46,072 nucleotides of DNA, from contig JAIXXL010000033.1 in NCBI GenBank assembly GCA_027490755.1, positions 1-46,072 of the forward strand, given 5' to 3'. A program made the translations under genes and the position numbers. Shown piece by piece: positions 1-7,252 of this stretch. The notes beneath the pieces were generated by a model, which did not search any database, was not told where the DNA came from, and saw only the letters and a program-made list of their open reading frames with translations. The stretch's first letter is position 1. The number at the start of each line of letters is the position of its first letter. The stretch is from Betaproteobacteria bacterium. GTDB lineage: Bacteria; Pseudomonadota; Gammaproteobacteria; Burkholderiales; UBA3065.

Positions 1-390
1 GGCTCGGCCGAATCGGCGCGCCAGCTCGGCGTGGACGAACATCAGGTCGTGAAAACGCTGGTCATGCGCGACGAGCAGAAAAAGCCGCTGATCGTGCTGA
101 TGCACGGCGACCGCAAGGTATCGACCAAGAACCTCTCGCGCCAGACATCCCGCAAGCAGATCGAACCCTGCACCCCGGACGAGGCGCAGCGCCATACCGG
201 CTACCTCGTCGGCGGCACCTCGCCATTCGGCACGCGCAAGTCACTGCCGGTGTACGTGGAGGGCAGCATCCTCGAGCTGCCCCTCATCTACATCAACGGC
301 GGAAGGCGCGGCTTCCTCGTCAGCATCGACCCGCGCTGCCTGCCTTCGCTGCTGGGGGCGACGGCGGTCGCTTGTGCGCTGGAGGACTGA
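1..390 (+). CDS. ybaK: Cys-tRNA(Pro) deacylase, YbaK/EbsC family (5' end outside window)
   Basis: This is the C-terminal part of a YbaK/EbsC-type aminoacyl-tRNA editing protein, which in this family hydrolyses mischarged Cys-tRNA(Pro) in the cytoplasm. The frame is open from base 1, so the gene begins upstream of the window; the GTG at 31 is internal. Seen here are the family-typical stretch around VVKTLV, the segment KNLSRQTSRKQ, and the GYLVGGTSPFGTRK loop that lines the active site in this family. It ends GATAVACALED and stops at 390. It is a host housekeeping gene, not phage. Confidence in the family is high; substrate specificity is family knowledge. Confidence 0.9.
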   Translation, partial: GSAESARQLGVDEHQVVKTLVMRDEQKKPLIVLMHGDRKVSTKNLSRQTSRKQIEPCTPDEAQRHTGYLVGGTSPFGTRKSLPVYVEGSILELPLIYINGGRRGFLVSIDPRCLPSLLGATAVACALED

Positions 391-489
391 GAATGGGGCC
401 ACAGGGCCCAACTGAGCAATCGCTTAACCCATCAAGGGCCAACGGCTATATCACTGCGGAAATTTTCCGTGGCTTTTTCATAACTTTTC

Positions 490-539
490 TATAATTCTTC
501 ACGATTCCTTATGAATTTTCGATAGGCGAGCTCTATCGA
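490..539 (+). promoter_or_regulatory. Candidate promoter -10 and inverted repeat upstream of the EF-hand gene
   Basis: A perfect TATAAT lies at 490-495 in an AT-rich stretch, but no good -35 hexamer is found 16-18 bp upstream. Just downstream, TCGATAG (519-525) and CTATCGA (533-539) form a perfect 7-bp inverted repeat with a 7-nt loop. It would sit in the 5' leader and could be an operator or an RNA hairpin. The role is inferred from position only. Confidence 0.4.
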
Positions 540-652
540 GACCGGAATCATTGATTCATAAAATTACTTTGCAGTCTTTTTTTGGTCGTCATATTCTCCA
601 ACTACACGATTCATTCGTCTTTTTATCAACCGCTGATGAACAGGATTTCCGC

Positions 653-1009
653 ATGAAGAACCTACTCGCCGCTGCATCGCTCGCCCTTCTCGCCACGGCA
701 GCCGTGGCCGCCACCGTCGCCAAGGCTGACAAGGACAATGACGGCACGCTCGACAAGAACGAAGCGAAGGCCATTCCGATGGTCGCCAAGAATTTCGATG
801 CCATCGATGTCGACAAGGACGGTACGGTGGAACAGGCCGAGATCGATGCCTTCAAAGTGATGGCCGGCGACAAGGACAAGGACGGCACGCTCGAGATGAA
901 AGAAATTACCCACAAGGGCCTGCTGAAGGCGTTCAAGCAACTCGACGGCGACAACGACGGCACGCTTGACGCGAAAGAAGTGTTTTCGTTTTTCCAGAAG
1001 AAGGGTTGA
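653..1009 (+). CDS. Secreted four-EF-hand calcium-binding protein
   Basis: A 118-residue protein with a Sec signal peptide (MKNLL, then an Ala/Leu-rich core, likely cleavage near residue 19-20 after AVA). Four canonical 12-residue EF-hand loops start at about residues 26, 52, 73 and 98, each with the DxDxDG pattern (DKDNDG, DVDKDG, DKDKDG, DGDNDG) and a Glu at position 12. It should bind Ca2+ in the periplasm or outside the cell. The ATG at 653 is chosen because it starts the signal peptide; the open frame extends upstream without one. The gene is monocistronic, with a terminator just after it. The physiological role is unknown. Confidence 0.85.
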   Translation: MKNLLAAASLALLATAAVAATVAKADKDNDGTLDKNEAKAIPMVAKNFDAIDVDKDGTVEQAEIDAFKVMAGDKDKDGTLEMKEITHKGLLKAFKQLDGDNDGTLDAKEVFSFFQKKG

Positions 1010-1043
1010 AGGCTTCCTGCCGACATCCCTGCTTCCTCTCTTT

Positions 1044-1069
1044 GCGCGCCCTGCGGGGCGCGCTTTTTT
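1044..1069 (+). terminator. Rho-independent terminator after the EF-hand gene
   Basis: The stem GCGCGCCC / GGGCGCGC closes a short loop and is followed by six T. It lies 35 bases after the stop codon. Confidence 0.85.
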
Positions 1070-1116
1070 GTCCCGACTCAAATCATCGCCTTCGGCAACA
1101 CTCGCTGGCCACGGTC

Positions 1117-1365
1117 TTACAGAGTGTTTTTAGAAGCGTGCCTCGGTAATCCCCCTATTTTCAACACCCGTCTGAAGTAGCGTTTTGCAGCGGCAAGCCG
1201 GCCATGCCCGGCCAGGACTGTACCGGCTTCATCGATGATGATCGGGGAGGTAAAGCCGAACCACGCGATCGACGCGGCGATCTGCGCGATCTGGAACGCG
1301 GCGTGAGTGCGACTGTTGGACGGATGCCGGGTCAGGCCGGCGAGCGGACGATCAATGATGTTCAT
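1117..1365 (-). pseudogene. Truncated copy of the phage ParB-like gene
   Basis: The first 60 or so residues match the intact prophage ParB-like protein at 30742-31242 almost residue for residue (shared MNIIDRPLAGLTRHPSNSRT and VLAGHGRLAAAK/E). After the GHGRLAAA motif the similarity stops and an unrelated tail follows (residues 61-82). The fragment lies outside the prophage att sites. Its upstream control region is also a copy of the prophage one. It is best read as the remnant of an earlier related prophage. It lacks most of the ParB/Srx domain and is unlikely to work. Confidence 0.75.
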
Positions 1366-1476
1366 GACGACAATTTTTGATGGTGACGCGTGATGTGACC
1401 TGCCAAAACAGGAGGACTGATAAGCCTGTGAGCGAACAAACTGCGCCTATCTATAGAAAAACTTACCTGTCTGGGT

Positions 1477-1493
1477 ATATACGACTCGGATAT
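1477..1493. promoter_or_regulatory. Conserved imperfect palindrome, copy A
   Basis: ATATACGA-C-TCGGATAT. The same element with only the centre base changed is at 31354-31370. The flanking DNA between the two copies has diverged more, so the element looks constrained. It lies just upstream of a TACTAT (1500-1505) that could be the -10 of the conserved short transcript. A binding site for a phage regulator is inferred. Confidence 0.4.
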
Positions 1494-1511
1494 TTCTTGT
1501 ACTATTCAGTC

Positions 1512-1600
1512 ACTCTGTCTCCCCCGACACGAGTCACCGGCGACGGCAACGTCGTCGTCTCCTCTGTAAGTTTGCGCGCCCTTGCGGCGCGCTTTTTTTT
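1512..1600 (+). ncRNA. Putative small RNA, copy A
   Basis: A block of about 89 nt without a convincing ORF is conserved with 31389-31476. It holds a hairpin (GGCGACG-GCAA-CGTCGTC) followed by a strong terminator (GCGCGCC-CTTGC-GGCGCGC, 1574-1592) and eight T. The putative start is placed from a TACTAT at 1500-1505, which lacks a -35 box. In the other copy the first hairpin keeps pairing although its loop changes. Being a small RNA is inference; the terminator itself is clear. Confidence 0.4.
1574..1600 (+). terminator. Terminator of the conserved block, copy A
   Basis: The perfect 7-bp GC stem GCGCGCC/GGCGCGC with loop CTTGC is followed by eight T. Confidence 0.8.
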
Positions 1601-1909
1601 CATCGGCCGTCGGCGATGGCGTTGTCGGGTGGCAACCAGAATTGCGCCGCCGGCATACCGTCGTGTTGAGTGAGTGGCTGCGACAGTCGCTTCTTCTCTG
1701 TAAGCAAAACGACCGACCACGCCCAACTCGAGCGCACTGGTCACACAGAAATAAATTCGTGTATCCATCGCTCCTCCCGATGCCGGCTCAAGACTGCAAG
1801 TTTCGGCCCGCGCGACCCCATTCACGCCCGGAACATTCTTCACTATGCATCGTCGTTGCGTTCATTCGACCACGCAGCCAGCGCCTGTGCCGACCCAGGT
1901 CTTCCAGTG

Positions 1910-1939
1910 TTGCCTGCCCCCGGCATCGAGAGACATACT
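1910..1939 (+). promoter_or_regulatory. Candidate vapBC promoter
   Basis: TTGCCT (1910-1915) and CATACT (1934-1939) are separated by 18 bp and lie about 30 bp upstream of vapB. They are the best -35/-10 pair in the leader. VapB proteins usually repress their own promoter; no clear operator repeat was identified here. Confidence 0.3.
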
Positions 1940-1969
1940 GGTGCCATATACACTCAGCCGGGGGGCAGC

Positions 1970-2206
1970 ATGGCCATCTCTACCGTATTCATTAACAATC
2001 GCACTCAGGCCGTTCGACTACCGGCGGAAATGCGACTGCCGGAAAACGTGAAGCGGGTTCATGTGCGCGCCGTAGGGGCCGAGCGAGTAATTTCTCCTGC
2101 CGAAAGTTCGTGGGACAGCTTCTTTCTGAACGGCCCTCAGGCCAGCGACGACTTCTTGCCCACTCGCGCCAGCCAGGATCAGGAAGAGCGGGAGCCGCTT
2201 GAGTGA
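1970..2206 (+). CDS. vapB: VapB-family antitoxin
   Basis: A 78-residue protein whose first half is an AbrB/SpoVT-type swapped-hairpin DNA-binding domain (MAISTVFINNRTQAVRLPAE, typical of VapB). The C-terminal half is acidic (FLPTRASQDQEEREPLE) and would wrap around and neutralise the VapC toxin. The ATG at 1970 is preceded by a purine-rich GGGGGCAGC and begins the VapB-like sequence, although the frame is open further upstream. Its TGA overlaps the GTG of the next gene, a classic translationally coupled antitoxin-toxin pair. It lies outside the prophage, between the remnant region and attL. Confidence 0.88.
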   Translation: MAISTVFINNRTQAVRLPAEMRLPENVKRVHVRAVGAERVISPAESSWDSFFLNGPQASDDFLPTRASQDQEEREPLE

Positions 2207-2607
2207 TCCGCTACCTGCTGGATACCAACATCGTCATCTATGTGATCGAGCAGCGCCCCGCCGAAGTGCTGCCGACGTTCAACCAGAACACTGGAAGGAT
2301 GGCCATTTCGTCGATAACACTTGCGGAACTGCTCCACGGAGCGGAGAAAAGTTCACGAATGGCGGACAACATGAAAGTCATCGAAGACTTTACCAGCCGT
2401 CTTGAGGTGCTTGACTACACTCCGAAGGCTGCACAGCACTATGGATCGATACGTGCGGCGCTGGAAAAAAAGGGGACACCGATCGGCATCAATGACCTTC
2501 ATATCGCGGCCCACGCGCGCAGCGAAGGATTGGTTCTCGTGACGAACAACTCGAGAGAATTCAAGCACGTGCCGGCACTGGAGGTCGAGAATTGGCTGCC
2601 GAGTTGA
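2203..2607 (+). CDS. vapC: VapC-family PIN-domain ribonuclease toxin
   Basis: A 134-residue PIN-domain protein. VapC toxins cleave RNA, often tRNA or rRNA, using Mg2+ held by conserved acids. Seen here are Asp7 (YLLDTN), Glu42 (LAELLHG) and Asp98 (INDLHIAAHA), in family order. The start is a GTG overlapping the vapB stop by four bases (GTGA). The gene ends 56 bases before attL, so it lies in the chromosome just beside the prophage. It may stabilise this chromosomal neighbourhood; the RNA target cannot be told from sequence. Confidence 0.9.
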   Translation: MIRYLLDTNIVIYVIEQRPAEVLPTFNQNTGRMAISSITLAELLHGAEKSSRMADNMKVIEDFTSRLEVLDYTPKAAQHYGSIRAALEKKGTPIGINDLHIAAHARSEGLVLVTNNSREFKHVPALEVENWLPS

Positions 2608-2624
2608 ATCGCAGAGACCAGGCG

Positions 2625-2656
2625 AAAAAAAGCCGGCATCGTTTCCGATGCCGGCT
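2625..2656 (-). terminator. Original tRNA-Glu terminator, separated from its gene by the prophage
   Basis: Read on the minus strand, AGCCGGCATCG-GAAA-CGATGCCGGCT is a perfect 11-bp stem followed by a T run. Its hairpin starts 7 nt beyond the attL core, which is the tRNA 3' end. In the unintegrated chromosome it would therefore end the tRNA-Glu transcript; the tRNA now lies about 43 kb away. It can still terminate leftward transcription leaving the prophage, and on the other strand it lies after vapC. Confidence 0.8.
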
Positions 2657-2663
2657 TTCGAAT

Positions 2664-2679
2664 TGGCGTCCCCACGGGG
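2664..2679. repeat. attL: attL core (tRNA-Glu 3' end fragment)
   Basis: The 16 bases TGGCGTCCCCACGGGG equal the last 16 bases of the tRNA-Glu gene, including the encoded CCA, read from the minus strand. Similarity to the tRNA stops right after base 2679, where phage DNA begins. Confidence 0.88.
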
Positions 2680-2815
2680 TCGCCTTAATATTCCAATTTG
2701 GAACTTCCGCTCAAAAATGTCTCAAAATCAGGGAGTTAAGCGGCATGCATACTATCGGCTCTTTTCGTACGCAGGGTTTTTACCGGCACCCATTAATGCG
2801 CGTCGGGTGAATTAG
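2680..2815 (+). other. Phage-side continuation of the integrase reading frame (joined only after excision)
   Basis: If attL and attR recombine, the integrase frame enters here in phase and stays open for 44 codons (starting RLNIPIWN, ending PINARRVN) to a TAG at 2813-2815. In the lysogen this stretch has no start signal and is probably silent. Bases 2816-3011 hold one GC hairpin (2835-2852) without a T run and nothing else recognisable. Confidence 0.6.
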
Positions 2816-3011
2816 CCTCTCGGCCATCGCTCCGGCCCCGCTTCGGCGGGGCAGCCAGCCCCAATCTCTCCAGCGAAACAATCGCCATCGTCAGCAGCGC
2901 CATCATCGTCTGCCGGTTCGGGCATCATCACCGTCCGTAGGCAAGCGATGACTTCATCGATGATTGTCTACTCTCTGCTGGCGGCAACATTTAATTCGCC
3001 TCAGTGTTCCA

Positions 3012-3440
3012 TCAATCGAAGCCCGGCACGTCAGGATGAAAGTCGATCACCGGCGGCAGGGCTTGAGACCGACGCCACTCCCTAAAGACCGTGACAAAGC
3101 CGTTGTTGAAGGTGGCGTCCCATTTGCGCATGGAGATGGAATCGAGCAGCGCGACGGCATTGGGCTCTTCTATCTTCAACATTCCAGCTGCGGTATCGTA
3201 GTCGCGGAATTCATCAAGCAGTTTGAGATTGCCGTCCGGGTCCATGTAAACGAACCATCCGTCGGTGTCGCCGCTGTAGGGCGAGGACAGTTTCATGAAC
3301 TGCCGCAGCCGCCGCCAGACTTTCAGCGATTGGTGATAATCCAGCACCAGCGGACCGTCCATGCCCGCCGGTAGATCATCTTCGCCGCCAATACAGAACA
3401 AGCCAGATCGCTGGGATACGCTGAAGTAGATGGGAAACAT
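3012..3440 (-). CDS. Hypothetical protein at the distal end of the late operon
   Basis: A 142-residue soluble protein not recognised as any family. It starts MFPIYFSVSQRSGLFCIGGE and has no signal peptide or membrane segment. It is rich in aromatic residues and Asp, with repeated short hydrophobic strands, suggesting a mixed alpha/beta fold. A ribosome site (GAGGA) lies about 6 nt before the ATG. It follows the holin on the same strand, next to attL. That is a usual place for accessory genes carried by a prophage, so a host-modifying role is possible but unproven. Confidence 0.65.
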   Translation of the reverse strand: MFPIYFSVSQRSGLFCIGGEDDLPAGMDGPLVLDYHQSLKVWRRLRQFMKLSSPYSGDTDGWFVYMDPDGNLKLLDEFRDYDTAAGMLKIEEPNAVALLDSISMRKWDATFNNGFVTVFREWRRSQALPPVIDFHPDVPGFD

Positions 3441-3518
3441 ACACGGTCCTCGCTGAAATCGTTTCCGGCATTGTAACGATCAGCGAAGGCTGTTCCAAGC
3501 AGGCAAAAGAGCTTGTTC

Positions 3519-3938
3519 CTACTTTGCCGCGCCCCTGACTTTCTCCCACGACCGGCCGCCGATATAGCCGAGCATGACCAAGCCGAACAGGCTGATGATC
3601 TCCTCGGGAATGGCCGCCAGCCAGCCCTTGAACCCGGCCGTGAAGGAGGCCGCCGCTTCCGGCCGAAAGACCGTCAGCACGCCCATCGGGATCGACCACA
3701 GCAGCAGGACATAGACGACATACAGGAAAGACGGTCGGGCGCGCGACGTCCACGGGTCCGCGCTCTGTGCCTCGGCGACGATGGCCGATAGCTGCGTCTT
3801 CATCGTTTCGAGCTCGCCCTGTCGTTCGAGCTTGATCAGTTCGAGCCGGGCGCGGTCCCGCTGCTCGGGATCGGGGAACAGCTTGTCGATCAGTTTGCCG
3901 CCGACATCCAGCAGCGCGGTGATGGGATCCAGTGCCAT
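3519..3938 (-). CDS. Holin-type membrane protein (3TM GTA-holin-like)
   Basis: A 139-residue protein with an amphipathic N-terminal part (MALDPITALLDVGGKLIDKL), a charged helix to about residue 60, then hydrophobic segments around residues 70-90 and 110-130 (LYVVYVLLLWSIPMGVL; IISLFGLVMLGYIGG). This layout and the start match holin-like proteins of tailed phages and gene transfer agents. Holins open the inner membrane so that the lysozyme reaches the wall. It directly follows the lysozyme, and the AGGAGGA ribosome site supports the start. The exact lysis mechanism is inferred from context. Confidence 0.75.
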   Translation of the reverse strand: MALDPITALLDVGGKLIDKLFPDPEQRDRARLELIKLERQGELETMKTQLSAIVAEAQSADPWTSRARPSFLYVVYVLLLWSIPMGVLTVFRPEAAASFTAGFKGWLAAIPEEIISLFGLVMLGYIGGRSWEKVRGAAK

Positions 3939-3951
3939 GTCGTCCTCCTGT

Positions 3952-4368
3952 TCAATCCTGTCCTGTTGCCATCATCTGCGCCAGGCGTTCGGCGCGCTGG
4001 CCGACCTGCCGCGCCCACAGCGATGCGCGCATGCCGTCGGCCGCGCGCAGGTAGTCACCTGCCTCCACGGCCGCCAACGTGTTCTTGAAGGTCAGCAGCT
4101 TTGCCAGACCGAGGTTGAAGCACATATTGGCCAGCACCCGCTGCCGGACCGGGTCGAGCGTCCTCCACCACGGCAGGGCACGGTCGAGGTCGTCGCAGCA
4201 GTCGTCGATGTCGTGGGCCAGCATCAACATGGCCTCGGTCTTCGTGATGCCGCGGTCGGTCAAATTGCGGCCGACGCCGATCGTCAGCTTGCCGGCTGTG
4301 CAGGTATACGGCTTCAGGCGCAGGCCTTCGTCGCGCAGCAGCTCGTCGGTCAGTTTGAGGAGGTTCAT
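3952..4368 (-). CDS. Phage lysozyme (GH24 endolysin)
   Basis: A 138-residue T4-type muramidase that cuts the glycan strands of peptidoglycan at lysis. The catalytic triad is the E-x8-C-x5-T form: Glu14 (RDEGLRLKPY), Cys23 and Thr29 (TIGVGRNLT); Cys instead of the T4 Asp20 is a known variant. There is no signal peptide or SAR anchor, so a holin is needed for export, and one follows. The ATG at 4368 overlaps the stop of the preceding membrane protein by four bases. The length is close to short family members. Confidence 0.9.
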   Translation of the reverse strand: MNLLKLTDELLRDEGLRLKPYTCTAGKLTIGVGRNLTDRGITKTEAMLMLAHDIDDCCDDLDRALPWWRTLDPVRQRVLANMCFNLGLAKLLTFKNTLAAVEAGDYLRAADGMRASLWARQVGQRAERLAQMMATGQD

Positions 4369-4655
4369 GGTTTGCCCCGTTCGAGGTTGCGCTGCTCGAC
4401 GATGCGGTCGAGCTTGTGGATGATTTCCCTCAGGTCTGAACGGACATCCTGCTTGAACTGCCCGAAGTCTTCCTGAACCTGCCGGTTTACCGCCTGTTGC
4501 ATAGCCAGTTGCTGCTCGACGATGGCCAGCCGCGTGTGGAACGTGCTGGCGACGACGGCCACGGCGACGATGGCCGAGATCGTCGTCAGCAGGTGCCCGA
4601 GGTTGACCGTCTTGTCCCAATGCCATCGGCTGCCGGGATCGTGTTCGTTGTCCAT
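4365..4655 (-). CDS. Small membrane-anchored coiled-coil protein of the lysis cassette
   Basis: A 96-residue protein: a short charged N-terminus (MDNEHDPGSRWHWDK), one transmembrane helix at about residues 18-40 (LGHLLTTISAIVAVAVVAST), then a long amphipathic, coiled-coil-like helix to the end. This topology resembles inner-membrane spanins or holin-accessory proteins, and the position directly before the lysozyme fits. No outer-membrane lipoprotein partner was found nested in it, so spanin is only one option. The start codon was chosen at the compact N-terminus; longer frames upstream run into the tail fibre gene. Confidence 0.65.
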   Translation of the reverse strand: MDNEHDPGSRWHWDKTVNLGHLLTTISAIVAVAVVASTFHTRLAIVEQQLAMQQAVNRQVQEDFGQFKQDVRSDLREIIHKLDRIVEQRNLERGKP

Positions 4656-4671
4656 CTGTCGCCCTTTCCAA

Positions 4672-5538
4672 TCACGTGTAGATTTCTGAATCGGCCGCCC
4701 ACGAGAACGCGGTATTGCCGCCTGTTGCCATGCTGACGGTGAACTGCAATTCGTTGGTCTTGTCCGATGCCGACTGCAGCGTGACCGCCAGCGGCGAGCC
4801 GGCACCGACCGTCATCGTCGGCACGGCGCGCTTCCTTGCCATGAAGCGCACGGTGACCTGGCCGCCGGATACCACCTGGATCCACTGGTCGGCGCTGGCG
4901 CGCTCAAAGTAGGCAAGGCACAGGTAGGTTTCCATCGCCGTCGGGCGGGTTTCCCAGGCACCGCAGGCAAGGCGCTCGAGCTGCGGACGCAGCAGCGTGC
5001 CGCTGATGAACTCGATCTTCGCGTTCGTCCCGGCCGTCAGCGTGAACGTGCCGCCGTTGGCGACGTCGATGTTGTTGACCTTCGCGGTGGCCGTGCCTTC
5101 CCACTTCAGCTGGTAGGTGCCGCCGATGATGTTGGACCCGTCGACGTGCTGCCACATGTTGCGCTGCGACGGAATCGTCATCTGGAAGACGTTGCCGGCG
5201 GCCGTCAGCAGGTACGTGCCCGACGGCGAGCCGCACCGCCAGCGGTCGGCGAAGTACGGGGATCCCGCAGAACCCATCGTCGTCGAGACGGGAAACGCCG
5301 AATTCCAGCCGCGCTGGTTGATGCGGAAACACGGATTGATCAGCAGGTTGCGCAGGCCGCCGGCATCGAGCACGCCCAGCGCAGCCCGGGCTGCGGCCTT
5401 GTCGGCCGAATCGGTACCGAGCATCCCGGTGGCGAAGTCGGCCACGGTGCCGAGCGCGCCTTTCATTTCGCCATGCGTCGGTGCAGGTACCTTCGTCCCG
5501 GCGACGATGGACTTCAGGACGGTGGAAAGCAGGGCCAT
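4672..5538 (-). CDS. Tail fibre / receptor-binding protein, paralog 3 of 3
   Basis: A 288-residue tail protein that is last of three tandem paralogs. The N-terminal 60 residues (trimer-stalk-like, with GTDSADKAAARAALG) are shared with the two genes upstream. A central domain begins with LLINPCFRINQRGW and includes YFADRW, a pattern common in phage side-fibre and carbohydrate-binding domains. The C-terminal 80 residues are the most divergent of the three, as expected for a receptor-contact region. Binding to a cell-surface polysaccharide is inferred. It is translated just after its paralog, 10 bases downstream of that gene's end. Confidence 0.75.
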   Translation of the reverse strand: MALLSTVLKSIVAGTKVPAPTHGEMKGALGTVADFATGMLGTDSADKAAARAALGVLDAGGLRNLLINPCFRINQRGWNSAFPVSTTMGSAGSPYFADRWRCGSPSGTYLLTAAGNVFQMTIPSQRNMWQHVDGSNIIGGTYQLKWEGTATAKVNNIDVANGGTFTLTAGTNAKIEFISGTLLRPQLERLACGAWETRPTAMETYLCLAYFERASADQWIQVVSGGQVTVRFMARKRAVPTMTVGAGSPLAVTLQSASDKTNELQFTVSMATGGNTAFSWAADSEIYT

Positions 5539-5548
5539 CGGCGTCTCC

Positions 5549-6385
5549 TTAGACGGCAGTCAGTTCGGCGTCGGCGGTCCAGAAGAACGCGTGCGGGTTC
5601 GTGCTGGCCGAGCTGACGACGAAGTGGTCGACATCGGCCGACACGAACGACGTCGTCAGCAGCTGGTTGGTGATCGACACCGTCGGGGCGATGCGCTTGG
5701 GGACGGTGAAGAACACCGAATGCTGGCCGCTCGTCACCCCCATGTAGCAGTACGCGGCCGTCATCCGCTCATAGAACCGCAGGCACAGGGCCGCCTCCAG
5801 TTCCAGCGGACGGGTCTCCCAGGCGGCGGCGCTGTTCGGGCACAGGCGTGCCCGGGTGACGGTCCCGCCGGAAAAGCGCACGGCCACGTTCGTGTTGGCC
5901 GTCAGCGTGAACGTCGATCCCTTCGTGCGCGCCGTGCCGCCGACCGTGCAGGAGGCCGTACCTTCCCAATCGATGGCATAGGTCCCGCCGATGATCATGC
6001 CGCCTTCGATGATCTGTTCGATGCCGCCGGCCGGAGCCGTCACGATGCGGCCATTAGCGTCGGTGGCAAACGTCGCCGATTGCCCGAGCGTGACGATGCG
6101 CCAGCGGTCGAAGCTGTACTGGTTGGCCGCGGTCGTCACCTGTCCCGACACGTAGGCGCGCTGGTTGATCCTGAAGTCGGCATTGATCAGGATGTTGCGC
6201 AGGCCTGCCCGTTCGACCGCGCCCAGCGCAGCCCGGGCTGCGGCCTTGTCGGCGCTGTTGGTGCCGAGCAGTTCGGTGAAAAAGTCGTACAGCGTGCCGA
6301 GTGCCGACTTCATGTCGGAAGTCGTGGCCGTCGGGACTTTCGTGCCGTTCAGGATCGACTTGACCGCATCGGTGATGGTTGCCAT
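5549..6385 (-). CDS. Tail fibre / receptor-binding protein, paralog 2 of 3
   Basis: A 278-residue paralog of both neighbours. Shared landmarks are GTKVPTATTSDMKSALGTLY near residue 15, NSADKAAARAALG near 45, NILINADFRINQRAY near 65, YSFDRWRIVT near 90, and WETRPLELEAALCLRFYE near 190. A 34-bp stretch coding for the AAARAALG part is identical at DNA level in paralog 3 (5373-5406 and 6220-6253). The C-terminal domain differs. It is probably part of a mixed or alternative tail-fibre set at the tail tip. Confidence 0.75.
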   Translation of the reverse strand: MATITDAVKSILNGTKVPTATTSDMKSALGTLYDFFTELLGTNSADKAAARAALGAVERAGLRNILINADFRINQRAYVSGQVTTAANQYSFDRWRIVTLGQSATFATDANGRIVTAPAGGIEQIIEGGMIIGGTYAIDWEGTASCTVGGTARTKGSTFTLTANTNVAVRFSGGTVTRARLCPNSAAAWETRPLELEAALCLRFYERMTAAYCYMGVTSGQHSVFFTVPKRIAPTVSITNQLLTTSFVSADVDHFVVSSASTNPHAFFWTADAELTAV

Positions 6386-6395
6386 GAATATCCCT

Positions 6396-7238
6396 TCAGG
6401 TCAGGTCGGCGCTGGCGCGGTAGATGAACGAAACGATCCCGGCCGACGCCTGCGTGATGGCGACCGTCAGCTGCGTGGCATTCGATGCGGCGTCGGGGGT
6501 GGTGCTGATGCCGACGTTGGAGGCAAAGGTGACCGTCGGCGTGACGCGCTTCGGGACCCGGTAGCGCACGGTCATCTTCGTGCCCGACGCGCCGGCATAG
6601 ACGCGCACGACCGAGGTCGGTTGCTCGTAGTACGTCATGCAGACCAGCTGCTCGAGCCAGCGCGGACGCGTCTCCCACGGCAAGGCCTTGCCCGGTTCGA
6701 GCCGGGCGCGGGTAACGGTCCCGCCGGAAAACCGGATCGCCGCCTGGGCGTTGGCCGTCAGCGTGACCGTGCCGCCCTTGGAAACTGCCTGCCCGTTGAC
6801 GGTACAGGTGGCCGTGCCGTCCCAATCGACGCCGTAGGTCCCGCCGACCACCGACGACGCGTCGATCAGCTGCTCGACGCCGCCGGCCGGGGCCGTCACG
6901 ATGAAGCCTGCGCCGTCGGCCGCCCACGTGATCGCCTGCCCCGAGGTGACGATGCGCCAGCGGTCAAGGCAGTACTGGTTCGCCAAGGTCGATGCGGTGC
7001 CCGAGACCCATGCACGCTGGTTGATCCTGAAGTCGCCGTTGTCGAGCAGGTTGCGCAGGCCTGCCGCCCCGGGCGTGGCCAGCAGTTCGCGCGCGGCGGC
7101 CTTGTTGGCCGAGTCGGTGCCGAGCAGTTCGGTGATGAAGTCGTACAGAGTGCCCAGCGCCGATTTCATTTCGGCCGTCGTCGTGACCGGCGTCTTCGTG
7201 CCCGTCAGCGTCGCTTTCAGGTTGGTCAGGTCTGCCAT
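6396..7238 (-). CDS. Tail fibre / receptor-binding protein, paralog 1 of 3
   Basis: A 280-residue protein, first of three tandem paralogs (6396-7238, 5549-6385, 4672-5538). It has the same plan: stalk (KTPVTTTAEMKSALGTLYDF), GTDSANKAAARELL, the NLLDNGDFRINQRAW motif, YCLDRWRIVT, then beta-rich sequence. It keeps WETRPRWLEQLVCMTYYEQP before the variable C-terminal part. GGAG upstream of the ATG supports the start. It follows other tail genes in the late operon, so a virion role in host recognition is likely. No chaperone or peptidase tail domain is visible. Confidence 0.75.
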   Translation of the reverse strand: MADLTNLKATLTGTKTPVTTTAEMKSALGTLYDFITELLGTDSANKAAARELLATPGAAGLRNLLDNGDFRINQRAWVSGTASTLANQYCLDRWRIVTSGQAITWAADGAGFIVTAPAGGVEQLIDASSVVGGTYGVDWDGTATCTVNGQAVSKGGTVTLTANAQAAIRFSGGTVTRARLEPGKALPWETRPRWLEQLVCMTYYEQPTSVVRVYAGASGTKMTVRYRVPKRVTPTVTFASNVGISTTPDAASNATQLTVAITQASAGIVSFIYRASADLT

Positions 7239-7252
7239 GCGGGTAACTCCGT

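Larger units (their letters stand above)
1188..1668. repeat. Copy A of a duplicated ~480-bp control region (partner 31065-31545)
   Basis: This stretch matches 31065-31545 in the same orientation, about 29.9 kb away, with roughly 80% identity by eye. It covers the start of the ParB-like gene, its upstream region, a conserved palindrome, and a short transcribed-looking block that ends in a terminator. The copies differ by point changes and small indels, so the duplication is old or the two come from related phages. Confidence 0.8.

Noticed and set aside
1377..1673. Open frames on the plus strand through the duplicated control region (also at 31254-31796)
   Set aside because: They look conserved between copies only because the DNA is duplicated; both cross a clear terminator, and their starts have no ribosome sites.
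2835..2852. Hairpin GCCCCGC-TTCG-GCGGGGC near the left end
   Set aside because: Stable, but no T run on either strand, so not called a terminator.
4365..4655. Outer-membrane spanin nested in the coiled-coil membrane protein gene
   Set aside because: No lipoprotein signal (Leu-x-x-Cys type) frame with a suitable start was seen in the alternative frames.
4672..7238. A diversity-generating retroelement acting on the three tail fibre paralogs
   Set aside because: No reverse transcriptase gene or template/variable repeat pair is present in the window.
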